NCBI GenBank assembly: GCA_013202725.1
Contig: JABMRH010000182.1
Location: 1-14,391, forward strand
Reading direction: 5' to 3'
Source: Desulfobacteraceae bacterium
Lineage (GTDB): Bacteria; Desulfobacterota; Desulfobacteria; Desulfobacterales; ETH-SRB1
DNA: 14,391 nt
In this document: one piece after another, positions 6,695 to 14,391 of the stretch
Layout: each line of letters starts with the position of its first letter
Numbering within the stretch: the stretch's first letter is position 1
Notes under the pieces: generated by a model
What the model saw: the letters and a program-made list of their open reading frames with translations, nothing else
Database searches by the model: none
What the model was told of the DNA's origin: nothing
Position numbers and translations under genes: made by a program

Positions 6695-6805
6695 AAAAAG
6701 TCCAACATACCCCTTAACTGTCATTCCCGCGAAGGCGGGAATCCAGTAATGTTAGATAGTTATGGACTCCCGCCTTCGCTGGAGTGACGTACAAAAGGAC
6801 TTTTT
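6695..6805. repeat. Palindromic intergenic repeat element with nested hairpins
   Basis: Outer arms AAAAAGTCC (6695-6703) and GGACTTTTT (6797-6805) are perfect inverted repeats. Inner arms 6720-6744 and 6764-6788 pair at 22 of 25 positions. Within the left inner arm ATTCCCGC-GAAG-GCGGGAAT (6723-6742) is a perfect 8-bp hairpin. The GTCATTCCCGC...GCGGGAATCC core resembles dispersed repeats common in proteobacterial genomes. There is no ORF. The right arm overlaps the thrC stop codon. Read on the - strand the structure ends in GGACTTTTT, so it could also act as the thrC transcription terminator. Confidence 0.85.
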
Positions 6806-8307
6806 TACGATTCTATCAAATTCAGCCTTGTTGCGATCTCTTCTGATACACGTTTAACAAATCGCTCAAAATCATCCCCTGTTAGCGGTTTTCCAGGGGC
6901 CGGGACCTTTTTTAAATCCTTTGGGTGTATTAAAACAGGAGAGTTCATAAGAGCCGGATCAGGTGTGATTTCAAATTCCTCGGGGAATCTGTTTTCAAAA
7001 TACATCTCCTGAAAACCGGAAAATTTCAGTGAATGAGCGGTTGAATCGACAATGGCAATATCATTGTTGTTAACAATTCCCTGTTTTTTAGCCTCAACAA
7101 GACCGGCCAAAGATTCTCCCCCGTGGGTACAGGCAATATGCCCGTTGCGATTAGCCACAAGTTCCCAGTCAATTATGGCCTGTTCCGGGACCTCTATAAA
7201 AAAAACATTCTTTTTGCCGGCCATGCGGTTATAAAGATCTACGAGATATATTACCCTGGGCATTGAAACGGGATTTCCGATCATGGCTGCCTGGGCTACG
7301 CTGGGCTTTACGGTTACTGGAATAAATTTCCGCTTTTTTGCATCAGGTTCCAGATAGTATCGGTAAACAGGGTTTGCATGTTTTGACTGAACCCCGATAA
7401 TTTTCGGCAGGCTGTCTATTATGCCGGTTTCATAAAATTTCAGGAATCCGTTTATAACAGCAGTAATATTACCTGCATTGCCGATCGGCAATACTATGGC
7501 TTTATCTTTCATATTATATTCGAAATTCTGAGCAATTTCGTATGAATATGATTCCTGCCCCAGTATCCTCCAGGCATTCTTGGAATTTAGAAGAGCTACA
7601 TTATATTTTTCCGACATAGCCTCAACAACCTTCATGCAGTCGTCGAATACGCCCGGGATTTCGAACACAGAGGCTCCGCTTCCCAGAGGCTGAGAAAGCT
7701 GCTGGGGAGTTACCTTTTTGTGTGGAAGGAGCACCGCAGACTTGACATGAGGTTGAAGAAAGGAAGCATACAGCGCTGCTGAAGCCGATGTATCCCCGGT
7801 GGAAGCACAGATCGCCAGCACATCGGAAATGTGCCCTTTTTTGACAAGAAAATTGATATAGCTCAGAGCGCTCGCCATTCCCCTGTCTTTAAAGGAGGCG
7901 CTTGGGTTCTGGCCGTCATTTTTAAAGAAGAATCTAACGCCCGCTTTTTCCTGCAAAAAAGAATTGGCTTCTATAACAGGGGTATGCCCTTCGCCAAGAT
8001 AGATCACGCAGTCAAGAGGTATAACCGGACCGATAAATTCATGATACAGATAGATCCCTTTTAGAGCAGGGATCGTGAGCATCCTGCGATAATCGAAAAT
8101 TTTACGCCACAATTTTCCGGGTATTTTTTTTAACCCGTCAAATTGCAGATCATAGATAAGCAGAACCTGGCCGCAATCCGGGCATGTATAAAGCAGCTTC
8201 TCAATGCCGAATTCAAGGCCGCAGCCAAGACAGCGGTAAACAACCTTTCCTTTTTGTCTGGGAATAATATAGGGCCTGATCTCTACTGGAAAATCTTTAA
8301 GTTTCAT
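6805..8307 (-). CDS. thrC: Threonine synthase
   Basis: This PLP enzyme converts O-phosphohomoserine to threonine and phosphate, the last step of threonine biosynthesis. The 500-residue protein begins with a zinc-ribbon-like segment (C26xxC29 and C42xxC45), then the fold-type II PLP core. The Schiff-base lysine is expected at K140 in SASFKDRGM. Other landmarks are the CASTGDTSASAALYA segment around 168-182 and the glycine-rich phosphate-binding loop GNAGNITA at 276-283. Its ATG overlaps the serS stop by 4 bp (ATGA), which argues for translational coupling within a serS-thrC operon; no strong separate ribosome-binding site is visible. The stop codon lies in the arm of a palindromic element. Other fold-type II enzymes are a weaker alternative given the ribbon and the length. 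Confidence 0.93.
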   Translation of the reverse strand: MKLKDFPVEIRPYIIPRQKGKVVYRCLGCGLEFGIEKLLYTCPDCGQVLLIYDLQFDGLKKIPGKLWRKIFDYRRMLTIPALKGIYLYHEFIGPVIPLDCVIYLGEGHTPVIEANSFLQEKAGVRFFFKNDGQNPSASFKDRGMASALSYINFLVKKGHISDVLAICASTGDTSASAALYASFLQPHVKSAVLLPHKKVTPQQLSQPLGSGASVFEIPGVFDDCMKVVEAMSEKYNVALLNSKNAWRILGQESYSYEIAQNFEYNMKDKAIVLPIGNAGNITAVINGFLKFYETGIIDSLPKIIGVQSKHANPVYRYYLEPDAKKRKFIPVTVKPSVAQAAMIGNPVSMPRVIYLVDLYNRMAGKKNVFFIEVPEQAIIDWELVANRNGHIACTHGGESLAGLVEAKKQGIVNNNDIAIVDSTAHSLKFSGFQEMYFENRFPEEFEITPDPALMNSPVLIHPKDLKKVPAPGKPLTGDDFERFVKRVSEEIATRLNLIES

Positions 8308-9578
8308 TTTTCTATTTTTTCCATCCCGCCCATATATGGCCTCAAGGCTTTTGGAATAATCACAGACCCGTCAGTCTGCTGGTAATTTTCAAGTATGGCT
8401 GCAACCGTTCGTCCTATGGCAATCCCTGATCCGTTTAATGTATGGACAAGTTCCGTCCCCTTTCCGCCTTTTCTTCTGAACCTGATATTAGCCCGTCTTG
8501 CCTGAAAATTTTCGAAATTACTGCAGGATGAAATCTCCCGGTAAACACCCTGAGCAGGCATCCAGACTTCGATATCATAGGTCTTTGCTGCTGAAAAGCC
8601 CAGATCTCCGGTACACAGGCAAACAACCTGATAAGGGATGTTAAGACTTTTTAAGATGCTTTCAGCGTCATTTAAGAGTTTTTCGAGTTCATCATAAGAG
8701 TCTTCCGGCCTGGAAAATTTAACCAGCTCTACCTTGTTGAACTGATGCTGCCTTATTAAACCCCTTGTGTCCTTTCCATAAGAACCGGCTTCGCTGCGAA
8801 AACATGGAGTATATGCAGCGTATAGAATAGGCAGCATATTTTCATCTAATATTTCATCCTGGTGAATATTTGTAACCGGCACTTCGGCCGTAGGAATCAA
8901 GAAATAATCCCACCCCTCAAGTTTAAACAGGTCTTCCTTAAACTTAGGGAGTTGACCGGTATTGGTCATGCTTTTTTGATTTACAATAAAGGGCGGCAGA
9001 ACCTCTTTATAACCGTGTTCTGTGGTGTGAATATCAAGCATAAAATTTATAAGAGCCCTTTCCATTCTTGCGCCCGCTCCATAAGAGAGAGGAAAGCGAG
9101 CCCCTGCGATCCTGGAAGCTCTCTCAAAATCGAGTATCCCTAAATTCTCTCCCAAAGTCCAGTGAGGAACGGGTTTGAATTCAAATTCCGGGCATTTGCC
9201 GAATTGTCTGACCACAGGATTGTCGAGACTATTCTTCCCCGCAGGAACCGACGGATGCGGAATATTCGGCAACTCCATAAGTATCTTATGAATTTTTTCC
9301 TCATTTTCGGATAAAGGCTTATCTAATGCCTTTATTTTACTTGAAACATCACGCATTTCAACAACCAGGTCATCTGTGTTTTCACCTGTTTTCTTCATAT
9401 CTGCAACCTGCCCGGAAACCAGATTACGGCGATGCCTTAGTTCTTCGGTCTCAAGTAGAATTGCCCTGCGAGTGGAATCATAATCTTTTAAAATTTCAAT
9501 GTCGGCTGTTTCGCCTCGCATTAAAAGGGCTTTTTTTACCTGTGAAAAATTTTGTATTACAAACTTGATTTCAAGCAT
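8304..9578 (-). CDS. serS: Seryl-tRNA synthetase
   Basis: This cytoplasmic class II aminoacyl-tRNA synthetase charges tRNA-Ser (and tRNA-Sec where present). The 424 residues are the standard bacterial length. An N-terminal two-helix coiled-coil arm, which binds the tRNA, spans about 30-105. The catalytic core carries TAEVP at 230-234, motif 2 around 257-287 (CFRSEAG, then GLIRQHQFNKVE), the SCSNFENFQARR segment at 351-362 and motif 3 at 383-397 (GSGIAIGRTVAAILE). The MLEIK start is typical of the family, although no clear Shine-Dalgarno sequence precedes it. It is the first gene of a - strand unit that overlaps thrC, and it shares a short AT-rich divergent spacer with the cyclo-ligase gene. 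Confidence 0.97.
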   Translation of the reverse strand: MLEIKFVIQNFSQVKKALLMRGETADIEILKDYDSTRRAILLETEELRHRRNLVSGQVADMKKTGENTDDLVVEMRDVSSKIKALDKPLSENEEKIHKILMELPNIPHPSVPAGKNSLDNPVVRQFGKCPEFEFKPVPHWTLGENLGILDFERASRIAGARFPLSYGAGARMERALINFMLDIHTTEHGYKEVLPPFIVNQKSMTNTGQLPKFKEDLFKLEGWDYFLIPTAEVPVTNIHQDEILDENMLPILYAAYTPCFRSEAGSYGKDTRGLIRQHQFNKVELVKFSRPEDSYDELEKLLNDAESILKSLNIPYQVVCLCTGDLGFSAAKTYDIEVWMPAQGVYREISSCSNFENFQARRANIRFRRKGGKGTELVHTLNGSGIAIGRTVAAILENYQQTDGSVIIPKALRPYMGGMEKIEK

Positions 9579-9621
9579 AATGATAATTATATTTATTGAA
9601 AATGTTTACTAAATTTTAAAA

Positions 9622-9648
9622 ATTATCATGCGCAGGTTATATAGTCAA
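9622..9648 (-). promoter_or_regulatory. Candidate sigma-70 promoter for serS
   Basis: On the - strand TTGACT (9648-9643) is followed after 15 nt by GATAAT (9627-9622), about 43 nt before the serS start codon. The spacer is shorter than the ideal 17, so the exact -10 choice is uncertain. Confidence 0.4.
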
Positions 9649-9661
9649 TGATTATTGAAGG

Positions 9662-9690
9662 TTGACTTTATTAGTTAATGCATGTATATT
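9662..9690 (+). promoter_or_regulatory. Candidate sigma-70 promoter for the cyclo-ligase gene
   Basis: TTGACT (9662-9667) and TATATT (9685-9690) are separated by exactly 17 nt in AT-rich non-coding DNA, giving a predicted leader of about 40 nt before the ATG at 9737. Its -35 box is the mirror image of the serS -35 candidate, with 13 bp between them. Confidence 0.55.
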
Positions 9691-9736
9691 AAAAAATTAA
9701 GTTTAAAAAAGACTATTTCGATATCTGGAGAAATAT

Positions 9737-10324
9737 ATGGAAGACATTAAAGAAAAAAAACGTGAAATACGTAAAGATATGGCAGAAAAGCTGGAAACAT
9801 TTTCCGCGGATGAATTAATCGAAAAAACCAGAGGAATAGAAGAGCGGCTTTTTGAATTTGCCAACTTTCTTGAATCAAAGGTTATTTTGCTGTATATGCA
9901 TGCCAACGGTGAAGTCGTTGCGAACGATATAATAAAAAGATGTTTTGAATCCAATAAGATAGTTGTGCTTCCTGCTTTTGATACTATAAAGCATACAATG
10001 CAGCTAATGAGGGTTGACAACCTCGATTCTGATTTGAAGCCTGGTCCAAGAGGAGTCCTGGAGCCTGACCCTGAGTGTTGTAAAGTTGTGCCTATTGACC
10101 GTATCGACATAGCAATAATTCCTGGTGTTGCTCTTGATGAAAAGGGTGGAAGGATAGGATCGGGCGAAGGTTACTATGACAGGCTTATTCCAAAACTATC
10201 GATTACCACCAGAAAGGTCGCTCTTGCCCTTGAAAGCCAGATAATTCAGCAGGCGCCTGTTGAGTCCCATGACAAGCATGTAGATATCGTGATTACTGAG
10301 AAGAGGATAATCTATAAAATATAA
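9737..10324 (+). CDS. ygfA: 5-formyltetrahydrofolate cyclo-ligase
   Basis: This enzyme (5,10-methenyltetrahydrofolate synthetase) uses ATP to convert 5-formyltetrahydrofolate to 5,10-methenyltetrahydrofolate, returning it to the one-carbon pool. The 195-residue length is normal. Visible landmarks are the basic N-terminal helix with KKREIRKDM, the central PGPRGVLEP segment at about 102-110, the PGVALDEKGGRIGSGEGYYDR stretch near 129-149 carrying the GxGxGYYD nucleotide/substrate-binding motif, and the C-terminal VDIVITEKRII. A GGAG at 9727-9730 sits 6 nt before the ATG. It is transcribed divergently from serS and ends 1 bp before the stop of a decayed channel gene on the opposite strand, so nothing suggests an operon partner downstream. 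Confidence 0.94.
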   Translation: MEDIKEKKREIRKDMAEKLETFSADELIEKTRGIEERLFEFANFLESKVILLYMHANGEVVANDIIKRCFESNKIVVLPAFDTIKHTMQLMRVDNLDSDLKPGPRGVLEPDPECCKVVPIDRIDIAIIPGVALDEKGGRIGSGEGYYDRLIPKLSITTRKVALALESQIIQQAPVESHDKHVDIVITEKRIIYKI

Positions 10325-10325
10325 G

Positions 10326-10800
10326 TTAGGGATTCAAAACTTTTTCCAGCTTTTGAAGGTTTTCAGCCTCTCCGACCGCAATGAGTGTATCCCCTGCCTT
10401 GATGATACTCTCAAAGGAAGGGTTAAACAACATATCTCCGTCAAGCTTTTTTATTGCAATTATTATGAGGTTATAATTTTGCCTGATGCCCGAATCCTTT
10501 AACATGAGATTTATCAGACAATTTTGCCTTTGATTCCTCATGGCTTGCCCTTGCTGTTATATGAAGATCCGGTTTGAGCTGTCTGGCAGTCAGAACAAGA
10601 AAGACATTATCGGTGTCTGTCCCCAGGACAGCGACCAGACTTTTTGCGTGTTTTATACCTGCATTGATAAGGGTTGCTTCGTCAGCGGCGTTTCCCAATA
10701 CATAGAGAACGCCATCTTCATCCATAACTTTTCGTAATTTTTCGTTCTTTTCGATAACCACCATGTCTATGGGTTTTTTTGTTAAATTCTTGACCTGTCC
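10326..10800 (-). pseudogene. Remnant of a TrkA/Kch-type potassium channel NAD-binding protein
   Basis: Two pieces in different frames match parts of one RCK protein. The first (about 10519-10800) is the second half of a TrkA-N Rossmann domain, with KPIDMVVIEKNEK, VLYVLGNAADEATLINAGI and LGTDTDNVFLVLTARQLKPD. The second (about 10329-10508) is the end of a TrkA-C domain, LMLKDSGIRQNYNLIIIAIKK to AGDTLIAVGEAENLQKLEKV. Between them, at about 10508-10521, roughly 60-70 residues normally present are missing and the frame changes. The pore domain and the dinucleotide-binding glycine motif that should come first are absent, because pcm begins there on the other strand. The fragment therefore looks non-functional, with one end deletion and one internal deletion. 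A sequencing or assembly error could explain the frame change but not the missing segments. Confidence 0.82.
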
Positions 10801-10825
10801 ATGCTGGTTTGATAGGAAATTTACT

Positions 10826-11485
10826 ATGAGAAAGGATTCCATCGCATTTGAAAGCAAGCGCGAACAAATGGTCGTCAAGCAGATTGAGTCACGCGGGATA
10901 ACAGACATAAATGTCCTTGCAGCCATGCGTAAGGTTCCCAGGCATCTGTTTGTAAGTGAGGCCTTAATGGATCAGGCGTATGGTGATTATCCGCTTCCCA
11001 TTGGTGAACAGCAAACAATTTCACAGCCATATATCGTAGCGGAGATGACACAGGCTCTGCAATTAGGCAAGGATGACCGGGTGCTTGAAATCGGGACAGG
11101 ATCAGGATATCAGGCCGCAATTTTAGCTGAAATTGCATTCAGAGTATATACCATCGAAAGAATAAACCCACTTTTTATTAAAGCGCGCAAACTTTTTGAC
11201 GAGCTTCATTATCACAATATAGTAGCCAGATATTCCGACGGCACCATGGGATGGAAAGCCGAAAGTCCGTTTGATGCCATTATCGTTACAGCCGGCGCTC
11301 CGGAGATCCCCGAAACCCTGATAAAACAACTAACAATTGGCGGACGTATGGTAATACCGGTCGGAGATCAATTTTCGCAGGAGTTGATAAAACTATATAA
11401 GGATGAGCAGGGTATCCGCAAAACATATCTTGGCGGATGCAGGTTTGTAAAACTGCTTGGCGAACAAGGCTGGAGATATCAATAA
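10826..11485 (+). CDS. pcm: Protein-L-isoaspartate O-methyltransferase
   Basis: This SAM-dependent repair enzyme methylates L-isoaspartyl residues in damaged proteins. I choose the ATG at 10826 (219 residues) over an in-frame ATG at 10763: the added 21 residues are antisense to the channel remnant and are not family-like, while MRKDSIAFESKREQMV aligns with normal PCMT N-termini. Landmarks are the substrate-loop signature QQTISQPYIVA at 62-72, SAM motif I VLEIGTGSGYQAA at 86-98, the acidic residue of motif II in YTIER near 108-112 and IPVGDQ in the C-terminal part. The ribosome-binding site is weak (AGGAAA). The next gene starts on the base after its stop codon, so the two form an operon. No convincing promoter was found in the preceding remnant. 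Confidence 0.93.
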   Translation: MRKDSIAFESKREQMVVKQIESRGITDINVLAAMRKVPRHLFVSEALMDQAYGDYPLPIGEQQTISQPYIVAEMTQALQLGKDDRVLEIGTGSGYQAAILAEIAFRVYTIERINPLFIKARKLFDELHYHNIVARYSDGTMGWKAESPFDAIIVTAGAPEIPETLIKQLTIGGRMVIPVGDQFSQELIKLYKDEQGIRKTYLGGCRFVKLLGEQGWRYQ

Positions 11486-12067
11486 ATGCTTCGACGGCTT
11501 TATTCATGGGTCCTCCGCTGGGCGGAAACAGCATATGGGACATGGGCATTATTTATTCTCGCTTTTTGTGAATCCTCTTTTTTCCCCGTACCCCCCGATA
11601 TTCTTCTGATAGCCCTTGCCGTGGCAATACCAAAAAGGTCGTTTTATTATGCGCTGGTATGTTCGGCAGGTTCCGTACTTGGGGGATGTTTAGGCTATTT
11701 GATTGGATGGCGTTTTATGGTCGGCATCGGGGAGAAGATTATAAGCTTTTATGGTTTAACCCAAAAGGTTGAATATATCCAGTCTCTTTACATGCAATAT
11801 GATGCTCTGGCAATCGGTATTGCCGGATTTACTCCCATCCCCTACAAGGTGTTTACTATTTCCGCCGGAGCTCTGGGCATCGATTTCTCCGTATTTGTGA
11901 TTGCTTCGCTGGTTTCCCGTTCCATGCGTTTTTTCCTGGTTGGTTGGCTGATATACCGCTTTGGTTCCGGGATTCAAGCATTTATTGAGAGATATTTCAA
12001 TACGCTGGCAGTTGCATTTACCGTTCTTCTTGTTGCTGGCTTTGTAATTATCAAATATTTCTTTTGA
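11486..12067 (+). CDS. YqaA/DedA-family (VTT domain) membrane protein
   Basis: This 193-residue integral membrane protein has about five hydrophobic segments. It belongs to the SNARE-associated/VTT (DedA-like) superfamily, YqaA branch. Visible family features are FCESSFFPVPPDILLIAL at about 27-44, which contains the conserved acidic residue and proline-rich re-entrant segment, a glycine-rich GSVLGGCLGYLIGW helix, and GFTPIPYKVFTISAGALGI at about 114-132. Members are linked to undecaprenyl-phosphate or phospholipid translocation and membrane homeostasis; the substrate here cannot be read from the sequence. GGAG at 11472-11475, inside the end of pcm, serves as the ribosome-binding site. Its stop lies 5 bp from the convergent nrdJ stop, with no room for a terminator. 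Confidence 0.88.
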   Translation: MLRRLYSWVLRWAETAYGTWALFILAFCESSFFPVPPDILLIALAVAIPKRSFYYALVCSAGSVLGGCLGYLIGWRFMVGIGEKIISFYGLTQKVEYIQSLYMQYDALAIGIAGFTPIPYKVFTISAGALGIDFSVFVIASLVSRSMRFFLVGWLIYRFGSGIQAFIERYFNTLAVAFTVLLVAGFVIIKYFF

Positions 12068-12072
12068 TTAAT

Positions 12073-14244
12073 CTAACTGCATTTTGAGAACCCGCATGAG
12101 TGACAGATAAGACATCCCTCTTCATGAAACAACATACCGCCGCATTCAGGGCAAATATAAATCATTTTTTCTATTTCATTGAAATTTGAATTTGTTAGCT
12201 TTATCAGCACTTGAGCAATTGCATCAGGGCAGGATAGAACCATTTTCCCGTCTTGCCATGCAGGTGAAGGACACCGGATGCCTATAAGCTGCTTGATGAT
12301 GGCATCAATATTTACTCCTGATCGCAAAGCAAGGGATATCAGGCGGCCCGCGGCTTCAATCTGAGATGATGCACATCCGCCGGTTTTTCCCATCTGCGCA
12401 AAGACTTCGCACATTCCTTTTTCGTCGGAATTTATTGTAACATACAGTTTCCCGCACCCTGTGCTGATTCTTTCCGTAATACCGTGAGTGCGCATGGGTC
12501 TCGGCCTGGGAGCTATCTTCGCGGATTCCTTTTCTTCCCTGCCGAGACTTAAAACCTGATGATCACGGCTTCCGTATCTGTATATTGTTACACCTTTGCA
12601 ACCGCTTCTGTAAGCAGAAAGATATACATTTTTAATATCCTCCTTGGTGGCGTCAGGAGGAAAATTGACTGTTTTGGAAACAGCATTATCCGAATATTTC
12701 TGGAATGCAGCCTGAATCTTAACATGCCATTTTGTTGAAATATCATGAGCTGTTCTGAAAAGCCTTTTTATGTGATCAGGAACAAAATCAAGCGACTGTA
12801 TGGAACCTGTTTTTGCAATTTCGCCAAAGAGCTTTTTACTGTAAAATCCTTCCTTTCTGGCGATTTTAATAAAAAGCGGATGTATTTCAGGAAGAAACTT
12901 TCCGTCAAGCACATGCCTTGCATATGCCACGGCAAAAATCGGTTCTATTCCGCTTGAAGTGTCGGCAATAATACTGATGGTGCCTGTCGGAGCAATTGTA
13001 GTGGTAGTGGCATTTCGCATATATGGCGTTGATGGGTTGTCAAAGACACTTTGCTTGTAATATGGAAAATTCCCGCGTTTTTTGGCAAGGGCGGCAGATG
13101 CCTTTTTAGATTCTTTTGAGATCAGCGACATTACTTTTTCCGCCTGGGCAACAGCCTTGTCGGAATCGTAAGGCAACCCCATTTTTATCAACATGTCGGC
13201 AAAACCCATTACCCCCAGACCGATTTTCCTTGTTCCTTTGCTCATTTTTTCAATGCGCGCGAGGGGATATTTGTTTGCGTCTATTACATTATCAAGGAAA
13301 TGGACCGCATCGTGAACAGTCCTTTTTAATCGGTTTAAATCAAGAGTGTTTTTAGTCGTCACCATTCTGGAAAGATTAATGGAGCCAAGGGTGCATGATT
13401 CATAGGGCAGAAGAGGTTGTTCGCCGCAGGGATTAGTGGCTTCAATATCGCCAAGGTGTGGTGTTGGGTTGTCCTGGTTTATGCGATCGATAAATATTAC
13501 TCCCGGTTCTCCGGTTTGCCAGGCAGAAGCAACAATCATATTAAATATTTTTTTTGCGGAAACCTGTTTTACAACCTCGCCTGTTCGTGGATTGATAAGC
13601 TCGTAATCGGAATCTTTTTTAAGCGCAGCTATAAATATTTTGGAGACGGCAACCGAGATGTTGAAGTTATTTAACATGCGCGGATCATTTTTTGAATTTA
13701 TGAAAACTTCGATATCAGGATGATCCACCCGCAAAAGACCCATGTTGGCTCCTCTGCGGGCACCTCCCTGCTTGACGGTTTCAGTAGCCACATCGAAAAC
13801 AGACATAAATGAAATAGGACCGCTTGAAATGCCGGCAGTTGACAGGACAATATCCTTTTCAGGACGAACCCGCGAGAAAGAAAATCCTGTGCCTCCGCCG
13901 CTTTTGTGTATCATTGCAGCATGTTTCAAGGTTTCAAAGATACTTTCCATTGAATCTTCGACAGGAAGAACAAAGCAGGCGGCAAGCTGCCCAAGACGTC
14001 TGCCGGCATTCATAAGGGTAGGCGAGTTGGGTAAAAACCACTTATTGCTTAAAAGTTTTAAAAATTTTTGCCTGGTTTTATCAACATTAGCTTTAGGATC
14101 GAATATCTTATCAACAGAAGCAATAGCCTTTGCCACCCTTGCAATCAAGTCTTCAGGCGTTTCGATTATTTTCCCCTTGAGGTCCTTTTTCAGATACCGC
14201 TTTTCCAGCACAACCCTTGCATTTTTTGAAAGATGTATAGACAT
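12073..14244 (-). CDS. nrdJ: Adenosylcobalamin-dependent (class II) ribonucleotide reductase
   Basis: This enzyme reduces ribonucleotides to deoxyribonucleotides using adenosylcobalamin to generate the active-site thiyl radical, so it works with or without oxygen. The 723 residues show the catalytic N271-P-C273-G-E275 triad. C273 is the expected thiyl cysteine, and C90 (AACFVLPV) and C284 (ESCTLGSINL) are the expected redox pair. Also visible are the SGGGTGFSFSR loop at 115-125, APTGTIS at 418-424, a TSCPD-type domain at about 590-685 and a C-terminal zinc-ribbon-like cysteine cluster (C698, C701, C711, C714, C717, C722). There is no N-terminal ATP-cone, so the usual dATP activity switch appears to be missing. 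AGGAAA ends 6-8 nt before the ATG. Upstream lies a palindromic element rather than a recognisable cobalamin riboswitch. Confidence 0.96.
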   Translation of the reverse strand: MSIHLSKNARVVLEKRYLKKDLKGKIIETPEDLIARVAKAIASVDKIFDPKANVDKTRQKFLKLLSNKWFLPNSPTLMNAGRRLGQLAACFVLPVEDSMESIFETLKHAAMIHKSGGGTGFSFSRVRPEKDIVLSTAGISSGPISFMSVFDVATETVKQGGARRGANMGLLRVDHPDIEVFINSKNDPRMLNNFNISVAVSKIFIAALKKDSDYELINPRTGEVVKQVSAKKIFNMIVASAWQTGEPGVIFIDRINQDNPTPHLGDIEATNPCGEQPLLPYESCTLGSINLSRMVTTKNTLDLNRLKRTVHDAVHFLDNVIDANKYPLARIEKMSKGTRKIGLGVMGFADMLIKMGLPYDSDKAVAQAEKVMSLISKESKKASAALAKKRGNFPYYKQSVFDNPSTPYMRNATTTTIAPTGTISIIADTSSGIEPIFAVAYARHVLDGKFLPEIHPLFIKIARKEGFYSKKLFGEIAKTGSIQSLDFVPDHIKRLFRTAHDISTKWHVKIQAAFQKYSDNAVSKTVNFPPDATKEDIKNVYLSAYRSGCKGVTIYRYGSRDHQVLSLGREEKESAKIAPRPRPMRTHGITERISTGCGKLYVTINSDEKGMCEVFAQMGKTGGCASSQIEAAGRLISLALRSGVNIDAIIKQLIGIRCPSPAWQDGKMVLSCPDAIAQVLIKLTNSNFNEIEKMIYICPECGGMLFHEEGCLICHSCGFSKCS

Positions 14245-14255
14245 TGTTTTTTTCC

Positions 14256-14383
14256 TAACCCTACAACGTTAGTTACCATTTAGATGTCATTTCGAGAAGC
14301 GAAGCGACGAGAAATCTTACTGCAAAACATATAGTTAAGGATTTCTCCCTTTGGTCGAAATGACAAGTGTCGTTGTACGGTTA
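14256..14383. repeat. MITE-like palindromic element upstream of nrdJ
   Basis: Outer inverted repeats TAACCCTACAACG (14256-14268) and CGTTGTACGGTTA (14371-14383) match at 12 of 13 positions. Inner arms TGTCATTTCGA (14285-14295) and TCGAAATGACA (14355-14365) are a perfect 11-bp inverted repeat. A third pair, GAGAAATC (14310-14317) and GATTTCTC (14340-14347), lies inside. No ORF fits. Its left edge is 12 bp from the nrdJ start codon and touches the Shine-Dalgarno sequence. Its sequence differs from the element at 6695-6805. Confidence 0.8.
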
Positions 14384-14391
14384 TAAGACGG

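Noticed and set aside
10790..10818. Promoter for pcm with TTGACC as -35
   Set aside because: The matching -10 position is poor (TAGGAA) and would leave almost no leader before the ATG at 10826.
10763..10825. Upstream in-frame start for pcm
   Set aside because: The extra 21 residues do not resemble PCMT N-termini and lie antisense to the channel remnant.
13742..14272. 176-residue + strand reading frame opposite nrdJ
   Set aside because: It is the complement of a strongly conserved enzyme gene and has no family features of its own.
14245..14391. Cobalamin riboswitch upstream of nrdJ
   Set aside because: The visible 147 bp hold the palindromic element; no B12-box-like conserved segment is recognisable, though one could lie beyond the window.

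Overview
The window looks like chromosomal DNA of a Gram-negative, probably anaerobic bacterium of the Desulfobacterota type (inference). Three things point that way: an outer-membrane type IV pilus secretin block, a cobalamin-dependent (class II) ribonucleotide reductase, and AT-leaning coding DNA strewn with small palindromic repeats. No rRNA, tRNA, CRISPR array, transposase or phage gene is visible.

Left region (1-4886): an 8-bp tandem repeat leads into a small four-helix-bundle (S23/IVS-type) gene, closed by an inverted copy of the repeat. Then come pilP and pilQ on the + strand. Facing them on the - strand are a TPR lipoprotein, probably a secretin assembly factor, and a second four-helix-bundle gene. 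That second gene is also bracketed by short tandem repeats in inverted orientation, here a 7-bp word. The two cassettes use different repeat words and different branches of the protein family but share one layout. They sit just 5' of the two pilus units they flank. This pair is the most unusual content of the window.

Middle region (4872-9578, all - strand): serS and thrC overlap by 4 bp as a translationally coupled pair. They are followed by a 111-bp palindromic element and a secreted two-LysM protein of unknown function with an EF-hand-like loop.

Right region (9579-14391): a short AT-rich divergent spacer holds back-to-back promoter candidates for serS and for a 5-formyltetrahydrofolate cyclo-ligase gene. 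Next is the decayed remnant of a TrkA-type potassium channel regulator, then pcm and a YqaA/DedA-family membrane protein gene. On the - strand, nrdJ converges on them. A second, unrelated palindromic element of about 128 bp lies directly upstream of nrdJ and reaches into its ribosome-binding region.

The housekeeping genes are intact and ordinary. The accessory signals are the two repeat-bracketed cassettes, the two palindromic elements and the channel-gene fossil.
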